DNA of 64,000 nt, taken from contig JACQYI010000036.1 in NCBI GenBank assembly GCA_016208305.1, positions 140,481-204,480 on the forward strand, in the 5' to 3' direction. The DNA comes from Oscillatoriophycideae cyanobacterium NC_groundwater_1537_Pr4_S-0.65um_50_18 (GTDB taxonomy: Bacteria; Cyanobacteriota; Cyanobacteriia; Elainellales; Elainellaceae). Made by a program: the position numbers and the translations under genes. Positions 17,452 to 26,400 of this stretch are shown here, one piece after another (the stretch's first letter is position 1; each line of letters begins with the position of its first letter). The notes under the pieces are model-generated. The model was given only the letters and a program-made list of their open reading frames with translations. It did no database searches and was not told the origin of the DNA.

Positions 17452-17481
17452 TCTTTAACTCAGTTTCTGAGGGATTGTCAA
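17452..17481 (-). promoter_or_regulatory. Candidate promoter for the Thr leader / ThrRS transcript
   Basis: On the minus strand TTGACA (17481-17476) is a perfect -35, followed after 18 nt by TAAAGA (17457-17452) as a moderate -10. A start near 17445 would leave a leader ORF beginning about 23 nt downstream. Confidence 0.5.
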
Positions 17482-17622
17482 GTATCCGAAAAGATAAACT
17501 AAAAGACTAATAGGTTTAAATAGCGCATTTAACTAACAAATTTAACAACAATAAGCTAGCCCAAAATATCCTTTATTAATCTCTAATTCAAGTAAATTAG
17601 GCTGTAGGATTTCAGGGTTATG

Positions 17623-17754
17623 GTTGACTGACAGATCTTTTCTATAGGTTAGGCAGAACAACGTAAAACCCTAACAATAGCAGGATTTGTTGGGTGACGC
17701 TGACGCCAATCCAACCTAGGCAAGAATAAGGGTTTCAAGAGTTTTGTCAGTCAA
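17623..17754. repeat. 132-bp segment with 10-bp terminal inverted repeats
   Basis: TTGACTGACA at 17623-17632 and TGTCAGTCAA at 17745-17754 are exact inverted repeats. The left end continues as a 20-bp exact inverted match to 7305-7324, and the right end TGTCAGTCAATCAGG recurs at 7315-7329. Inside is the common cyanobacterial hairpin GTTGGGTGACGC ... GCCAATCCAAC. It looks like a small non-autonomous element; no target-site duplication is clear. Confidence 0.5.
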
Positions 17755-17892
17755 TCAGGTTCTAGACATAGTGTTGATTTTTTTGAAACACTACCGGATT
17801 TCAGATCAGGCTAATCCAAAGATCGTCTTAAAGTTGTTACGTAGACCTAGAGAATGTTTGAAAAGTGTTAAAAGTTCTGCATTCGCCCCTCA

Positions 17893-17954
17893 CCCCCCCA
17901 ATTCTGAGGAACTTTCAAGCCCATTTTTGTTCAAAGTCCTCCAGAATTAGAGGG
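17893..17954. repeat. Hairpin repeat related to the unit at 4116-4140
   Basis: CCCCCAATTCTGAGGAACTT on the left and the complement of a CCTCCAGAATTAGAGGG segment on the right form a long imperfect stem with a pyrimidine-rich loop. The left half matches the repeat at 4116. It lies in the divergent spacer upstream of the histidine kinase gene. Nothing else in 17955-18097 looks like a gene. Confidence 0.5.
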
Positions 17955-18097
17955 ATTCAGGAGGCTATCCGAGTCGCAATCGGCACTTTTCCAACCTCCT
18001 CTTAAAGAGTTGATACATCCGTAGGTTCGCGATTCCTGTTTTGAAGAAGCTTGTGTCAAGATAGAGTGGAAAATAGTCTCATAAAGCCTTGAGCGCT

Positions 18098-19963
18098 ATG
18101 AAAAGCAATCTGCATCCTGTTCAGAGGATTAATGATTGCAGCCTGGCTGAAGCAGAAGTTTCCCATCTCAACCAGCGGTTGCACTATCTCATTCAGGTCA
18201 TTCAGCAGCTTACGGCTGCCCGTGATCTAGATGCCATTATGGCTGCTGTCCGAACAGGGGCGCGTCAGTTGACAGGTGCCGATGGTGCAACCTTTGTCCT
18301 GCGGGACGGAGAGCTATGTCACTATGCGGATGAAGACGCTATTAGCCCTCTCTGGAAAGGAGGACGCTTCCCAATGAGCGCCTGCATTAGTGGTTGGGTC
18401 ATGCTAAATCAGCAATCTGTCGTCATCGAAGATATCTATGCTGATTCCCGTATTCCTGCTGACGCCTATCGCCCTACATTCGTTAAAAGTTTGGCAATGG
18501 TTCCTATCCGGACTCGCGATCCCTTAGGGGCGATCGGTAATTACTGGGCAACGCCCCATGTCCCCTCCTCTGAGGAAATGAAATTACTTCAGACTCTAGC
18601 CGATGCTGCCGCTGTCGCGCTAGAAAACCTTTATCTTTATGAGGAACAAGAGCAAAGAATTCAAGAACGCACAGCTCAACTTCAGAAAGCACTTGACTTT
18701 GAAGCATTGCTCAAGCGGATTACAGACAGGGTGCGCGATAGCTTCGATGAACGCCAGATTTTGGCGACTGTCGTGCAAGAAGTTTTTCAGGGACTAGCTT
18801 TGAGCCATTGCAAAACCACGCTTTATGATCTAGAGCAGGCCACCTGTTACGAGTATCAGGATTCTGTTTTAACAGTGACTCGTGGGAGTGCTGGAGCAAT
18901 GGCCGAGTTTCCGGCGCTACAGTTTCACCGTTCACAAGCTGAAGCCTTTCAATTTTGCTGCCTACCCCAGCCCGCCTTGTCTACGATTCCTGCGGTGCTC
19001 TTGGTTTGCCCAATTGTCGATGATCAGAGCCTACTGGGCAATATTCGACTCCAGCGAGCCTCAACCAATCCGTTTTTAGATCTCGAAGTTCGCTTGGTGC
19101 AACAAGTCGCAAATCAATGTGCGATCGCTCTGCGGCAGGCACGGCTACATGAAGCTGTGCAGGCTCAGGTTACTGAACTAGAACGGTTGAATCAGCTCAA
19201 AGATGATTTTCTCAGCACGGTTTCTCACGAACTGAGAACGCCAATGACCAATATCAAAATGGCAGTGCAAATGCTAAAAGCCCGGTTGGGTGCAATAGAT
19301 CTGAAGCCGCAGTCAGAGCTGAGTACAGATGTGATTTTGAGTCAGGTCAATTTTTCCAAAGTCATGGACTATGTGCAAATCCTGAGTCACGAATGCCAGC
19401 GAGAAACAAATCTGATTAATGATCTGCTAGACCTCACTCTCCTTGAGGCAGAAACAACGCCAGGTATGCTGCAAGATGTGGTACTGCAAGAGTGGATTCC
19501 TCAAATTGCTGAGTCTTTTAGAGAGCGTATCCAGCAGCGACAACAAATATTACAGATTCAGATTCCAGATCAGGTACCCAGCTTGAGAACAAACCTGACG
19601 GTTTTGGAGCGAATTCTAACGGAACTTTTACAGAACGCCTGTAAGTACACACCTGCTGGGGAAACTATCACCGTGTCTGCCCTGATCTGTAAGACAAAAC
19701 AGGCAAACGTTGCCTTGCCCCTGTCACCTCCCGCTTTTATGCTGGTCGTCAGTAATTCGGGTGTGGAAATCTCAGATAGCGATCGCACCTGTATTTTTGA
19801 TAAGTTTTACCGCATTCCCAACAGCGATCCCTGGAAGAATGGAGGAACAGGCTTAGGGCTGGCCTTGGTTAAGCGATTGGTAGAACAGCTATCGGGTTCA
19901 ATCGAGGTATGCAGTTGCGATAATGTTGTCTGTTTTACGGTGAAATTGCCTCCTTTGGGATGA
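18098..19963 (+). CDS. GAF-domain sensor histidine kinase
   Basis: 621 residues from ATG 18098 (a TTG three codons earlier is the only alternative). A first GAF domain spans about 35-175 (LDAIMAAVRTGARQLTGADG at its start; ISGWVMLNQQSVVIEDIYAD), followed by a short coiled coil and a second, weaker GAF-like region to about 355. The HisKA H-box is FLSTVSHELRTPMTNIKM with the phospho-His near residue 376. The ATPase has ELLQNACKYTPAGE (N box) and a FDKFYRI ... GGTGLGLALVKRL G/F-box region. No transmembrane helix, so it is a soluble kinase sensing a cytoplasmic or light/ligand signal. No Cys suited to bilin attachment is obvious in the first GAF. No response regulator adjoins it. Confidence 0.88.
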   Translation: MKSNLHPVQRINDCSLAEAEVSHLNQRLHYLIQVIQQLTAARDLDAIMAAVRTGARQLTGADGATFVLRDGELCHYADEDAISPLWKGGRFPMSACISGWVMLNQQSVVIEDIYADSRIPADAYRPTFVKSLAMVPIRTRDPLGAIGNYWATPHVPSSEEMKLLQTLADAAAVALENLYLYEEQEQRIQERTAQLQKALDFEALLKRITDRVRDSFDERQILATVVQEVFQGLALSHCKTTLYDLEQATCYEYQDSVLTVTRGSAGAMAEFPALQFHRSQAEAFQFCCLPQPALSTIPAVLLVCPIVDDQSLLGNIRLQRASTNPFLDLEVRLVQQVANQCAIALRQARLHEAVQAQVTELERLNQLKDDFLSTVSHELRTPMTNIKMAVQMLKARLGAIDLKPQSELSTDVILSQVNFSKVMDYVQILSHECQRETNLINDLLDLTLLEAETTPGMLQDVVLQEWIPQIAESFRERIQQRQQILQIQIPDQVPSLRTNLTVLERILTELLQNACKYTPAGETITVSALICKTKQANVALPLSPPAFMLVVSNSGVEISDSDRTCIFDKFYRIPNSDPWKNGGTGLGLALVKRLVEQLSGSIEVCSCDNVVCFTVKLPPLG

Positions 19964-20287
19964 GCGATACTGACAGAGGTGCTTGTTCTGGCTATGAGAT
20001 TTATTTTGAGAAGAAGTACCCTTAAAGGGAATATCATAAATCCTCTCTCAGCAATAGAATGAAGCTGTCGCAGAGCCAAAACTTTAAAGAAATCTTTTTG
20101 GGTACCTCCCATATTTTCAGATTTATTGAGCTTTAGTACGAGCATCTCGCCTAGCCCGCAGGTGAGGCTTTGTCAAAACGCAAGCAAGATGCCCGCATTA
20201 CCCATCTTTTTGCAGCAACGTTCGTGACGCTGCACCTCTCCGAAAGAACATGTCAATACCGATCCTCAAGCAGTAAGGACAAATCTA
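19964..20287. other. Spacer with a decayed half of the palindromic repeat
   Basis: 324 nt without a supported gene. CTATGAGATTTATTTTGAGA at 19992-20011 matches one arm of the palindromes at 750-797 and 35786-35833 with one substitution, but the partner arm is lost. The RNase T2 promoter must lie in the right half. Confidence 0.45.
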
Positions 20288-21274
20288 ATGGCAGCGCTGA
20301 AAAAATGTTTGTTATTTGCCATCTCTTTATGCTTCTGTTTAACGTTGTTGTCTAAAACCGCTTATGCGCTCATTTCTTTGGATGATCGATTTGTTCCAAG
20401 GGAAGCTTGTGAGGCAGTGTCGTCCATCAGACAGGGAATCAACCCAGGGAATATTCGACTGACCCCTCAACAGGCTTACCCAGTCATTGGAAAGAACCGA
20501 GAGAACGCTTCCCATTACTTACTGAGAATTGCAGAAGCTGAACCGCCAACGCGCTGGGTACCTGTGCAGTGTGGAGAACTTTTAGATTCTTCTGCTCCTG
20601 TAAATCCAGAGAACTTAGATTACTTACTGGCTCTAAGCTGGCAGCCCTCTTTTTGTGAAACGAAGCCCGATAAACCAGAGTGCCAGAGCCAAACAGCGCA
20701 GAGGTTTGATGCGACCCATCTGGTGTTACATGGCTTATGGCCTCAGCCAAAACAAAATATTTATTGCAATGTCAGTCCTGAACTGAAACGTCTTGATCAA
20801 GAAAATCGATGGTCAGAGCTGCCGCCCATAGACTTATCTGAAGAAACAAGCACTGCATTGGCTGATAAAATGCCGGGATTTGCTTCAAATCTGCATCTGC
20901 ATGAATGGTATAAGCATGGAACTTGCTATAGCGATTCACCAGAGGAATATTATCAAGAGTCGATCGCCCTGTTGGATCGAGTGAATAACTCCCCCATTCA
21001 AAATCTATTTGCTAGTAACATTGGCAATTTTCTATCCTCGACTGAAATTCGCGATCGGTTTGATCAAGCCTTCAATCCAGGAGCAGGAAGCAAAGTTCAA
21101 GTGCAGTGTAAAAGAGATATCAACGAAGATCGCAATAATATGGTGGTCGAGCTACAGATTAACCTTAAAGGCGATATTCAGAGCGATACATCAATGGCAG
21201 AACTCTTGGAAGCGGGTCAAACGGTTGCGGCTGGTTGCTCTCTAGGAGAAATCGATCCAGCAGGTTTTGATTAA
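20288..21274 (+). CDS. Secreted RNase T2 family ribonuclease
   Basis: 328 residues with a classical signal peptide (LKKCLLFAISLCFCLTLLSK, cleavage near TAYA). Both T2 catalytic segments are complete: CAS-1 as LVLHGLWP near residue 146 and CAS-2 as LHEWYKHGTC near 203, so both catalytic histidines and the Glu/Lys-His group are present. The enzyme should act in the periplasm or outside the cell on single-stranded RNA, for instance in nucleotide scavenging. Six to eight cysteines fit disulfides. It is followed after 42 nt by an EEP-fold nuclease gene on the same strand. T2 RNases are patchily distributed in cyanobacteria, so gain by transfer is possible but not shown. Confidence 0.9.
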   Translation: MAALKKCLLFAISLCFCLTLLSKTAYALISLDDRFVPREACEAVSSIRQGINPGNIRLTPQQAYPVIGKNRENASHYLLRIAEAEPPTRWVPVQCGELLDSSAPVNPENLDYLLALSWQPSFCETKPDKPECQSQTAQRFDATHLVLHGLWPQPKQNIYCNVSPELKRLDQENRWSELPPIDLSEETSTALADKMPGFASNLHLHEWYKHGTCYSDSPEEYYQESIALLDRVNNSPIQNLFASNIGNFLSSTEIRDRFDQAFNPGAGSKVQVQCKRDINEDRNNMVVELQINLKGDIQSDTSMAELLEAGQTVAAGCSLGEIDPAGFD

Positions 21275-21316
21275 TCACGGTAGTCCTCAAAAGGTAATGA
21301 TCTGGAGCTGGACAGT

Positions 21317-22438
21317 ATGCGCATTGCTGCATTCAACGTTGAAAACTTGTTCTCCCGTGTCCGCGCGATGAATCTCGAAGATTGGGAAGCGGGAAAGCCC
21401 ATCCTCACCGAGTACAGCCGCCTGAATAATCTGCTGCTGGAACCTGAGTACGCCCCTGCCACCCAGGCCGAAATTCTTGAATCTCTCGATCGGTTAGGTT
21501 TGCTGAAGAGTGATACCTCTCAATATGCCATCTTGCGGCAGAATCATGGGGCACTTTTGAAAAGACCCCGAAACGCTTCACCCGAAGTTGTTGCCACAGG
21601 TCGCGGAGATTGGATTGGCTGGGTAGAACTCAAAACTGAGTCTGTCAATGAAATAGCCATGAAGATGACAGCGCGTGTGATTCAAGATGTTAATGCAGAT
21701 ATCCTGGCCGTGGTTGAAGCCGAGAATCGAATTGCTCTAGAACACTTCAATGATCAGCTTCTAAAGCCGATCGCGGCTGATTATAGAGAGACTATGCTGA
21801 TTGACGGCAATGATGAACGGGGAATTGACGTTGGTATCCTGACAAAGCCGGGATTCCAAATTGAGTCAATGGTGAGCCACATTAATGACATGCAGAAGGG
21901 AGACACGCAGAAGGATGAGCCTATCTTTAGCCGCGACTGCCCAGAGTTTACGATTCGGGTTGGTGAATTGCGTGTACTCGTCATGGTCAATCACTTCAAG
22001 AGTAAGGGGTTTGGCTCCCAGGCATCGTCGAATGCAAAACGCCAGTTGCAGGCGCAGCGAGTCAGAGAAATCTACGACCAACGCAGAAGTGAAGGGATAG
22101 AGTTAATCGTTATCACTGGAGATTTGAATGACACGCCAGCGAGCAAGCCTCTAGCCCCACTGCTTGCAGATGGCTCAGATCTTCGCGACATTAGCACGCA
22201 CTCCGCCTTCTTAAGCGATGGCCGACCAGGGACTTATGGCAATGGCACAGCGTCGCAAAAAATCGACTATTTACTTCTCTCTCCAGCACTGTATGCCCGC
22301 GTTAAAGGAGGAGGTGTTTTCCGGAAGGGCGTGTGGGGAGGGAAGAACGGCACTCTTTTCCCTCACTATGCCGAAATGACCCAAGCCATTCATGCCGCAT
22401 CGGATCACGCTGCGATTTGGGCAGACATCGAGCTATAG
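21317..22438 (+). CDS. Endonuclease/exonuclease/phosphatase (EEP) family protein
   Basis: 373 residues. EEP signatures occur in order: MRIAAFNVENLF (metal-site Asn), DILAVVEAENRIALEHFN (Glu), RGIDVGILTKPGF, VMVNHFKSKGFG (His), VITGDLNDTPASKPL (Asp/Asn), and KIDYLLLSPAL with SDHAAIWADIEL (catalytic Asp-His) at the end. All metal-binding positions are present. No signal peptide is visible, in contrast to the RNase T2 gene 42 nt upstream. It could be a nuclease acting on DNA or a phosphodiesterase. GGAG precedes the ATG. Probably co-transcribed with the RNase. Confidence 0.85.
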   Translation: MRIAAFNVENLFSRVRAMNLEDWEAGKPILTEYSRLNNLLLEPEYAPATQAEILESLDRLGLLKSDTSQYAILRQNHGALLKRPRNASPEVVATGRGDWIGWVELKTESVNEIAMKMTARVIQDVNADILAVVEAENRIALEHFNDQLLKPIAADYRETMLIDGNDERGIDVGILTKPGFQIESMVSHINDMQKGDTQKDEPIFSRDCPEFTIRVGELRVLVMVNHFKSKGFGSQASSNAKRQLQAQRVREIYDQRRSEGIELIVITGDLNDTPASKPLAPLLADGSDLRDISTHSAFLSDGRPGTYGNGTASQKIDYLLLSPALYARVKGGGVFRKGVWGGKNGTLFPHYAEMTQAIHAASDHAAIWADIEL

Positions 22439-22499
22439 CGATGCTGAGCCAGACATTCCTATCCTCAGACACCAGGCTGCCAAGTCACTTCCGGTTCAC

Positions 22500-23252
22500 C
22501 TAAATGCCCTTTAACAGTCCACCCGTGACATTCATTGCAGTGCCGCTAATCCAATCTCCCGACTCTGCCAATAAATAGCTGACGGCATGGGCAACAGGTG
22601 CTGGCCCTACAATGCCCAGTGGAAACTGCTGCTGATACAAATCTTTCTCTGCCTGGGTCATATGAATATCGGTGCCCGTACCAATCATGCCGGGAAGGAT
22701 GCAGTTGACTAAAATACCGTGAGCCTCTAGCTGAGTTGCCAAACTGCTGGTCATGCCAATTAGCCCTGCTTTGGCCGCAGAATAGGCAGGCGTATGCTGT
22801 GGAAAAGCCTGTCGAGCAGATACAGAACTAATGGTGACAATTTTGCCTCGACGCTGCGCCATCATGTGGGGCAGTACAGCTTGAATCATCCACCATTGCC
22901 CATTTAGATTTACCTCAATGACATTGCGCCATTCCGTCTCGCTAATTTCCCAGGCTAACCCTGCTGGCGCATCCAAGCCAGCCACATTGACTAGGGCATC
23001 AATGCGACCGAAATCTTTCAGAATGGTCTGAATCAGAGACTTCACAAGCTCAACATTGGCAATATCGACAAAGTAAGCGCGAGCATTGCCCCCGGATTCA
23101 GACAGACTCTGCTGCACTGCCTTGACCTTCTCAGCTTGAATATCTGCTAACGCTAGGGTTGCCCCCTGCTTTGCCAGATGACGAGCAATGCATTCTCCAA
23201 TCCCCTGAGCTGCCCCTGTCACAATGACGACTTGATTTGCGATCGCGTTCAT
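22500..23252 (-). CDS. Short-chain dehydrogenase/reductase
   Basis: 250 residues from the ATG at 23252; an upstream ATG at 23270 adds six unlikely residues. Classical SDR signs: VIVTGAAQGIGECIARHLAK (NAD(P) loop), NVAGLDAPAG, ISSVS with the catalytic Ser, and YSAAKAG with Tyr and Lys. ADIQ after the second strand has an Asp that favours NAD(H). The segment GMIGTGTDI and the ending SGTAMNVTGGLLKG resemble FabG-like and sugar/alcohol dehydrogenases. Substrate unknown. It is convergent with the nuclease gene pair. Confidence 0.87.
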   Translation of the reverse strand: MNAIANQVVIVTGAAQGIGECIARHLAKQGATLALADIQAEKVKAVQQSLSESGGNARAYFVDIANVELVKSLIQTILKDFGRIDALVNVAGLDAPAGLAWEISETEWRNVIEVNLNGQWWMIQAVLPHMMAQRRGKIVTISSVSARQAFPQHTPAYSAAKAGLIGMTSSLATQLEAHGILVNCILPGMIGTGTDIHMTQAEKDLYQQQFPLGIVGPAPVAHAVSYLLAESGDWISGTAMNVTGGLLKGI

Positions 23253-23474
23253 AAGAAAGCCTAAAACCATTAACCTACCAGGAGTATACCTGAATCACTT
23301 TTCTGATCCTCAGGCAGTGCTATCAAGTCACCGTAGGACTATAACGCTCTGGGTGCAGTAGCGGTCAGAGAGGGGAAATAGCATCGGGTTACGCCCGACT
23401 CTCACTTTCCTCTCTCCCAAACCCATAACCAGACGGGCTAAGGTGTAAGCATAGCTGCTTCATTTCCCCCGCTA

Positions 23475-26400
23475 ATGCCTCCTTCAGACCCCACTCGCAC
23501 TGCCGCTATTCTTGCTGCCAATGCCCGATCGCTTCAGATCTTAGAGCGATCGCTAGGGCTAAACCTGGGGCAATTCTCACTCATTTTGGTGCGCTGCAAC
23601 TACAGTCGGCTGCGGCAAATGATTTTGGCAGATCTCCAGACCACTTCCCCCCTGGCTATGCGAGAGCTGCGGCTGTCTCCCCATACTTCCAGCCTCCATA
23701 AAGCGATTCAGGGGCTAGAAGGCGATCGTCCTCAAGTACTGATGGTGACAGGGTTAGAGTCTGTGGGACATTTGGAGTCGCTGTTGGCCGGGGCAAACCT
23801 GGTACGCGATGAATTTCGTAAAAACTTCCCCTTGACGCTGGTGCTGTGGACAACCGATCAGGTATTTCAAACCCTCACGGAAGTCGCCCAAGATTTCAGA
23901 AGCTTTGCGGCTGGATCGATCGCCTTCAAATTCCCAGTTGATCAGCTAATTTACTCGCTGCGGCAGCATGCCGATCAGCTGTTTGAAACCTTGCTGTATG
24001 CTGGGGGTGATCGCTTTTTGCCCAACAGCGCCCTGCATCTAGATATCGCATCACCGCTGCGAACAGAGCTAGAGTTTGCCGTACAAGACATCCACAGCAG
24101 CGGTCAAGAGCTTGATCCTGAGCTACAAGCCAGCATTGACTTTTTGCGCGGGCGAGATGCCCAGTCACGCCTAGAAATGGATCGCGCCAAGATCTTCTAT
24201 GAGCGCAGTTTGGCCTTCTGGACAAGTCAAGAGTCAGCGCAGAAATTGGCGCAGGAATCTGTACAGGAATCTGCCCAGGAATCCGCGCAGCCGAGCGATC
24301 GCCCTTCTGCCGCCCACTACCGTGAACGTAAAGCCTGCCTGCTGTTTCATTTGGGCTGCTGGTGGCGACGACATGCGCGCATGCGCCGCGCCGAATACCC
24401 TGCGGCCTTACTCAAGGCCAAACAATACTTCCAGGATTGCCTAGCTATCTTTCGGGAAGATGGCAGGCAAGAGCTGATTGCGCGATTTATCACCACCCTG
24501 GGGCAAACGCTGCAAAAGCTAGAAGACTGGCAGGCGCTAGAGGCGATCGCCCAGGAAGGGTTAAGTCTGCACCAGCAATATGATGATCCGCTGCGGTTGG
24601 CTCAAGATTACGGCTTTTTGGCAGAGGTGGCGCTGGCGCGATCGCAGCGATCGTCTGCACAGGACTTGCCCCTGGCAGAAGCCGACTGGAGAGAAGCGAA
24701 AACCTATGCAGAACAGGCGCTAGAAATTCTCGATCGGGCAGAGCAAAACTTAGGAAGAACCTTGACCCAACCGCAGATGGCTAAGGCAGTTGGGCAAGAT
24801 TCACAGGAAGGAATTCACAAAACTTTATCAAAACCAGAAAATCAAGATGTATTGAATAATACGGGTGCAGGTTCTGGGGGCGGTCTTGGCGCGAGTGCTC
24901 CTTGGGAAGAAGACAGTTTGGCCTTGGCAGAGGCAGTGCATCGCGGCTGGTATTTGCTGCTGCTGTCGCGATCGCTCGCTAGATTGGGAGAGCGATCGGC
25001 GGCGATCGGGCATCTAGAGGCCGCCCGCCGAGATACCCGTCCCCAGGCCGATCCGACGCTCTATATTCATATTCTGCAAGCCCTTCAGTCGCTTTACTTT
25101 GCCCAAGCGCGCTACTTGGCAGCCTTTCGCATGAAACAACAGCAGCGCATCGTCAAACAGCAGTATGGCTTTACGGCTTTTGTGGGGGCCAGTCGGCTAG
25201 AGCCGCTGCAAATTGCCAATCAGGGCGAGCTATCTCCTTCGGTAGCCGAAGCGGTGGTAATTCAAGAAATTGCGGCTTCGGGTCGGCAGCAAGATGTGAC
25301 TCGGCTGGTGGCGCGAGTCAGCCTGCCCAGAGACAAGCTCACCGTGATTCATGGGGCTTCAGGCGTAGGCAAAAGCTCGATTCTGGCTGTAGGCTTGATT
25401 CCGGCGCTCCGGCAAAAGCAGACGATTGAAGCGCGACAAATCTTGCCTGTTCTGGTGTCGGTGTATAACGGTTGGGTGGTCAGCCTAGAGCGAGAAATGA
25501 CCCGCGAGTTAGAGGCGCTGGGCGAAACGCCCCTCAATTCACCAAGTTTTTCGCGGGTGGCCGATCCCCCCTCGTTGATCCGGCAACTCCAGCAAAACTC
25601 CGATCGCAATCTCTATACAGTTCTGATTTTTGATCAGTTTGAGGAGTTCTTTTTTGCCTATCCCGAAGTGCGGCAGCGCCTATCATTCTATTTGTTTCTC
25701 AAAGACTGCCTCAATATTCCCTATGTCAAAGTTATCCTGTCGCTGCGAGAAGATTATCTGCACTATTTGCTAGAGATCGATCGCGTTGCTGATCTAGAGG
25801 TGATTAACCACGATATCCTCAGCAAGCAGATCCGCTATCCTCTAGGCGATTTTACCCCCAAAGATGCCCGCACTGTCATTCGCAGCCTCACTGCCCGATC
25901 GCAGTTTTCTTTAGAGGAATCCCTCGTCACACGCCTGGTGAGCGACCTAGCCGGATCGCTGGGAGGCGTCCGACCCATCGAGCTGCAAGTGGTAGGGGCA
26001 CAGCTTCAGGATGAGAATATTACCACTCTAGCGGAGTATCAAAAGCTCGGAAATTTTCCTAAAGAGACTCTAGTTGAGCGATCGCTAGAGGGGGTGATTC
26101 GAGACTGCGGCGCACCTAATGAAGCAATTGCAAAAGTGATTCTATTTTTGCTGACCACCAAAGAAGAAACTCGACCGCTCAAAACTCAAACGGAACTCAC
26201 GGAAGAACTGACGCTGGCAAAAATCTCCCACACGCGAGAACAGCTTGAGCTAGTGTTAGAAATTTTGGTGGGTTCAGGGCTGGTGCTCAAAATTCCTGAA
26301 GATCCAGAACCGCTGCACCAGCTTGTCCATGACTATTTGGTGCGGTTTATTCGCAACCCGCAAGAATCGGATTCTGATCTGCGGGTACAGCTCACTGCGG

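Noticed and set aside
17744..17950. 68-codon ORF upstream of the histidine kinase
   Set aside because: It covers two intergenic repeats and has no ribosome site; chance frame.
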